Below are positions 6,240 to 6,456 of a stretch of DNA of 6,456 nucleotides, piece by piece. Position 1 is the stretch's first letter; the number at the start of each line of letters is the position of its first letter. This stretch comes from an uncultured Erysipelotrichaceae bacterium. Lineage in GTDB: Bacteria; Bacillota_I; Bacilli_A; RFN20; CAG-826. A model generated the notes under the pieces. It saw only the letters and a list, made by a program, of their open reading frames with translations, did not search any database and had not been told where the DNA came from. Location of the stretch: positions 1-6,456 of the forward strand of contig CADCCA010000054.1 in the NCBI GenBank assembly GCA_902799855.1, given 5' to 3'. The position numbers were made by a program, and so were the translations under genes.

Positions 6240-6268
6240 AGTTAAATTTCTCCTTTATTTCAATAATA

Positions 6269-6311
6269 ACGGCACCCATAGTACACAGGTGCCGTATATT
6301 TATCTATGGGT
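6269..6311 (-). promoter_or_regulatory. gap-pgk intercistronic hairpin with competing alternative fold
   Basis: In the leftward RNA ACGGCACC (6295 to 6288) pairs perfectly with GGTGCCGT (6276 to 6269). G-U pairs extend the stem to 12 bp around a UAC loop. A second pairing, ACCCATAG (6311 to 6304) with CTATGGGT (6281 to 6274), is also perfect over 8 bp and shares three bases with the first, so the two cannot form together. The strong hairpin is followed only by TATTATTG, not a solid U-run. It could be a partial terminator, an attenuator or an mRNA-stabilising or processing hairpin between gap and pgk. It ends about 13 nt before the pgk ribosome site. Confidence 0.65.
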
Positions 6312-6332
6312 AATTAGACTCTAGTGAGTTAA

Positions 6333-6456
6333 TTAGCACTTTTCCGCAAAGTATTTAATGGTGCGGACCATTTGTGATGTATAGGAGTTTTCGTTGTCAT
6401 ACCAAGAGACGACTTGGACTTCATATAAATCATCAGCGATTTTGCTAACCATTGTT
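6333..6456 (-). CDS. gap: Glyceraldehyde-3-phosphate dehydrogenase, type I, C-terminal end (partial)
   Basis: The last 40 codons of a GAPDH gene enter from the right edge. The protein reads [20 protein letters not shown], then [20 protein letters not shown], and stops with TAA. The SWYDNE motif and the following [14 protein letters not shown] closely match the C-terminus of phosphorylating GAPDH, where this Asn/Glu segment sits next to the NAD site. The active-site Cys lies outside the window. The enzyme makes 1,3-bisphosphoglycerate, the substrate of the next gene product, Pgk. A 93-nt spacer with a strong hairpin separates the two genes. Confidence 0.93.
   Translation of the reverse strand, partial: TMVSKIADDLYEVQVVSWYDNENSYTSQMVRTIKYFAEKC

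Noticed and set aside
6226..6279. 17-codon minus-strand frame starting inside the gap-pgk hairpin and overlapping the pgk start
   Set aside because: It has no Shine-Dalgarno, its ATG is buried in the stem, and it is short enough to occur by chance.

Overview
The window looks like chromosomal DNA from a low-GC Firmicutes/Bacilli-type bacterium, possibly an uncultured gut member of the Erysipelotrichales/RF39-like or Mollicutes-related lineages. This rests on the Bacilli-type rRNA leader motif, the AT-rich DNA, gap-pgk-tpi gene order, strong Shine-Dalgarno sites and lipobox lipoproteins. Genus cannot be set from what is visible. Stops are TAA and TAG. All tryptophans I checked are TGG, so nothing points to UGA recoding, though it cannot be excluded.

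Every gene reads leftward on the minus strand. From right to left in transcription order: (1) a glycolytic operon with the 3' end of a type I GAPDH gene, pgk, tpiA and a Bax inhibitor-1 (YetJ/YccA-like) membrane protein, closed by a strong intrinsic terminator at 3395-3434. The gap-pgk spacer holds a strong hairpin overlapped by a competing alternative hairpin. (2) Two tandem paralogous lipoprotein genes (2028-3311 and 447-1937), each with its own probable promoter and terminator. Each encodes a surface lipoprotein with a fibronectin III-like region and a tyrosine-phosphatase-like domain bearing the CX5R signature. The left copy alone carries a long Ser/Lys-rich stalk. (3) A 390-bp non-coding stretch (57-446) with the last lipoprotein terminator, a 27-nt alternating pyrimidine-purine tract, two tandem rRNA promoters and a boxA-bearing leader. 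(4) The first ~56 nt of a 16S rRNA gene, cut by the left edge.

The glycolysis enzymes form one metabolic unit (glyceraldehyde-3-phosphate to 3-phosphoglycerate, with triose isomerisation). The phosphatase lipoproteins form a separate surface module, probably acting on phosphorylated extracellular or host-derived molecules. The most interesting items are the duplicated phosphatase lipoproteins with a gained or lost Ser-rich stalk, the mutually exclusive RNA hairpins between gap and pgk, and the Z-DNA-prone tract upstream of the rrn promoters. I see no mobile element, CRISPR array or clear new defence system.
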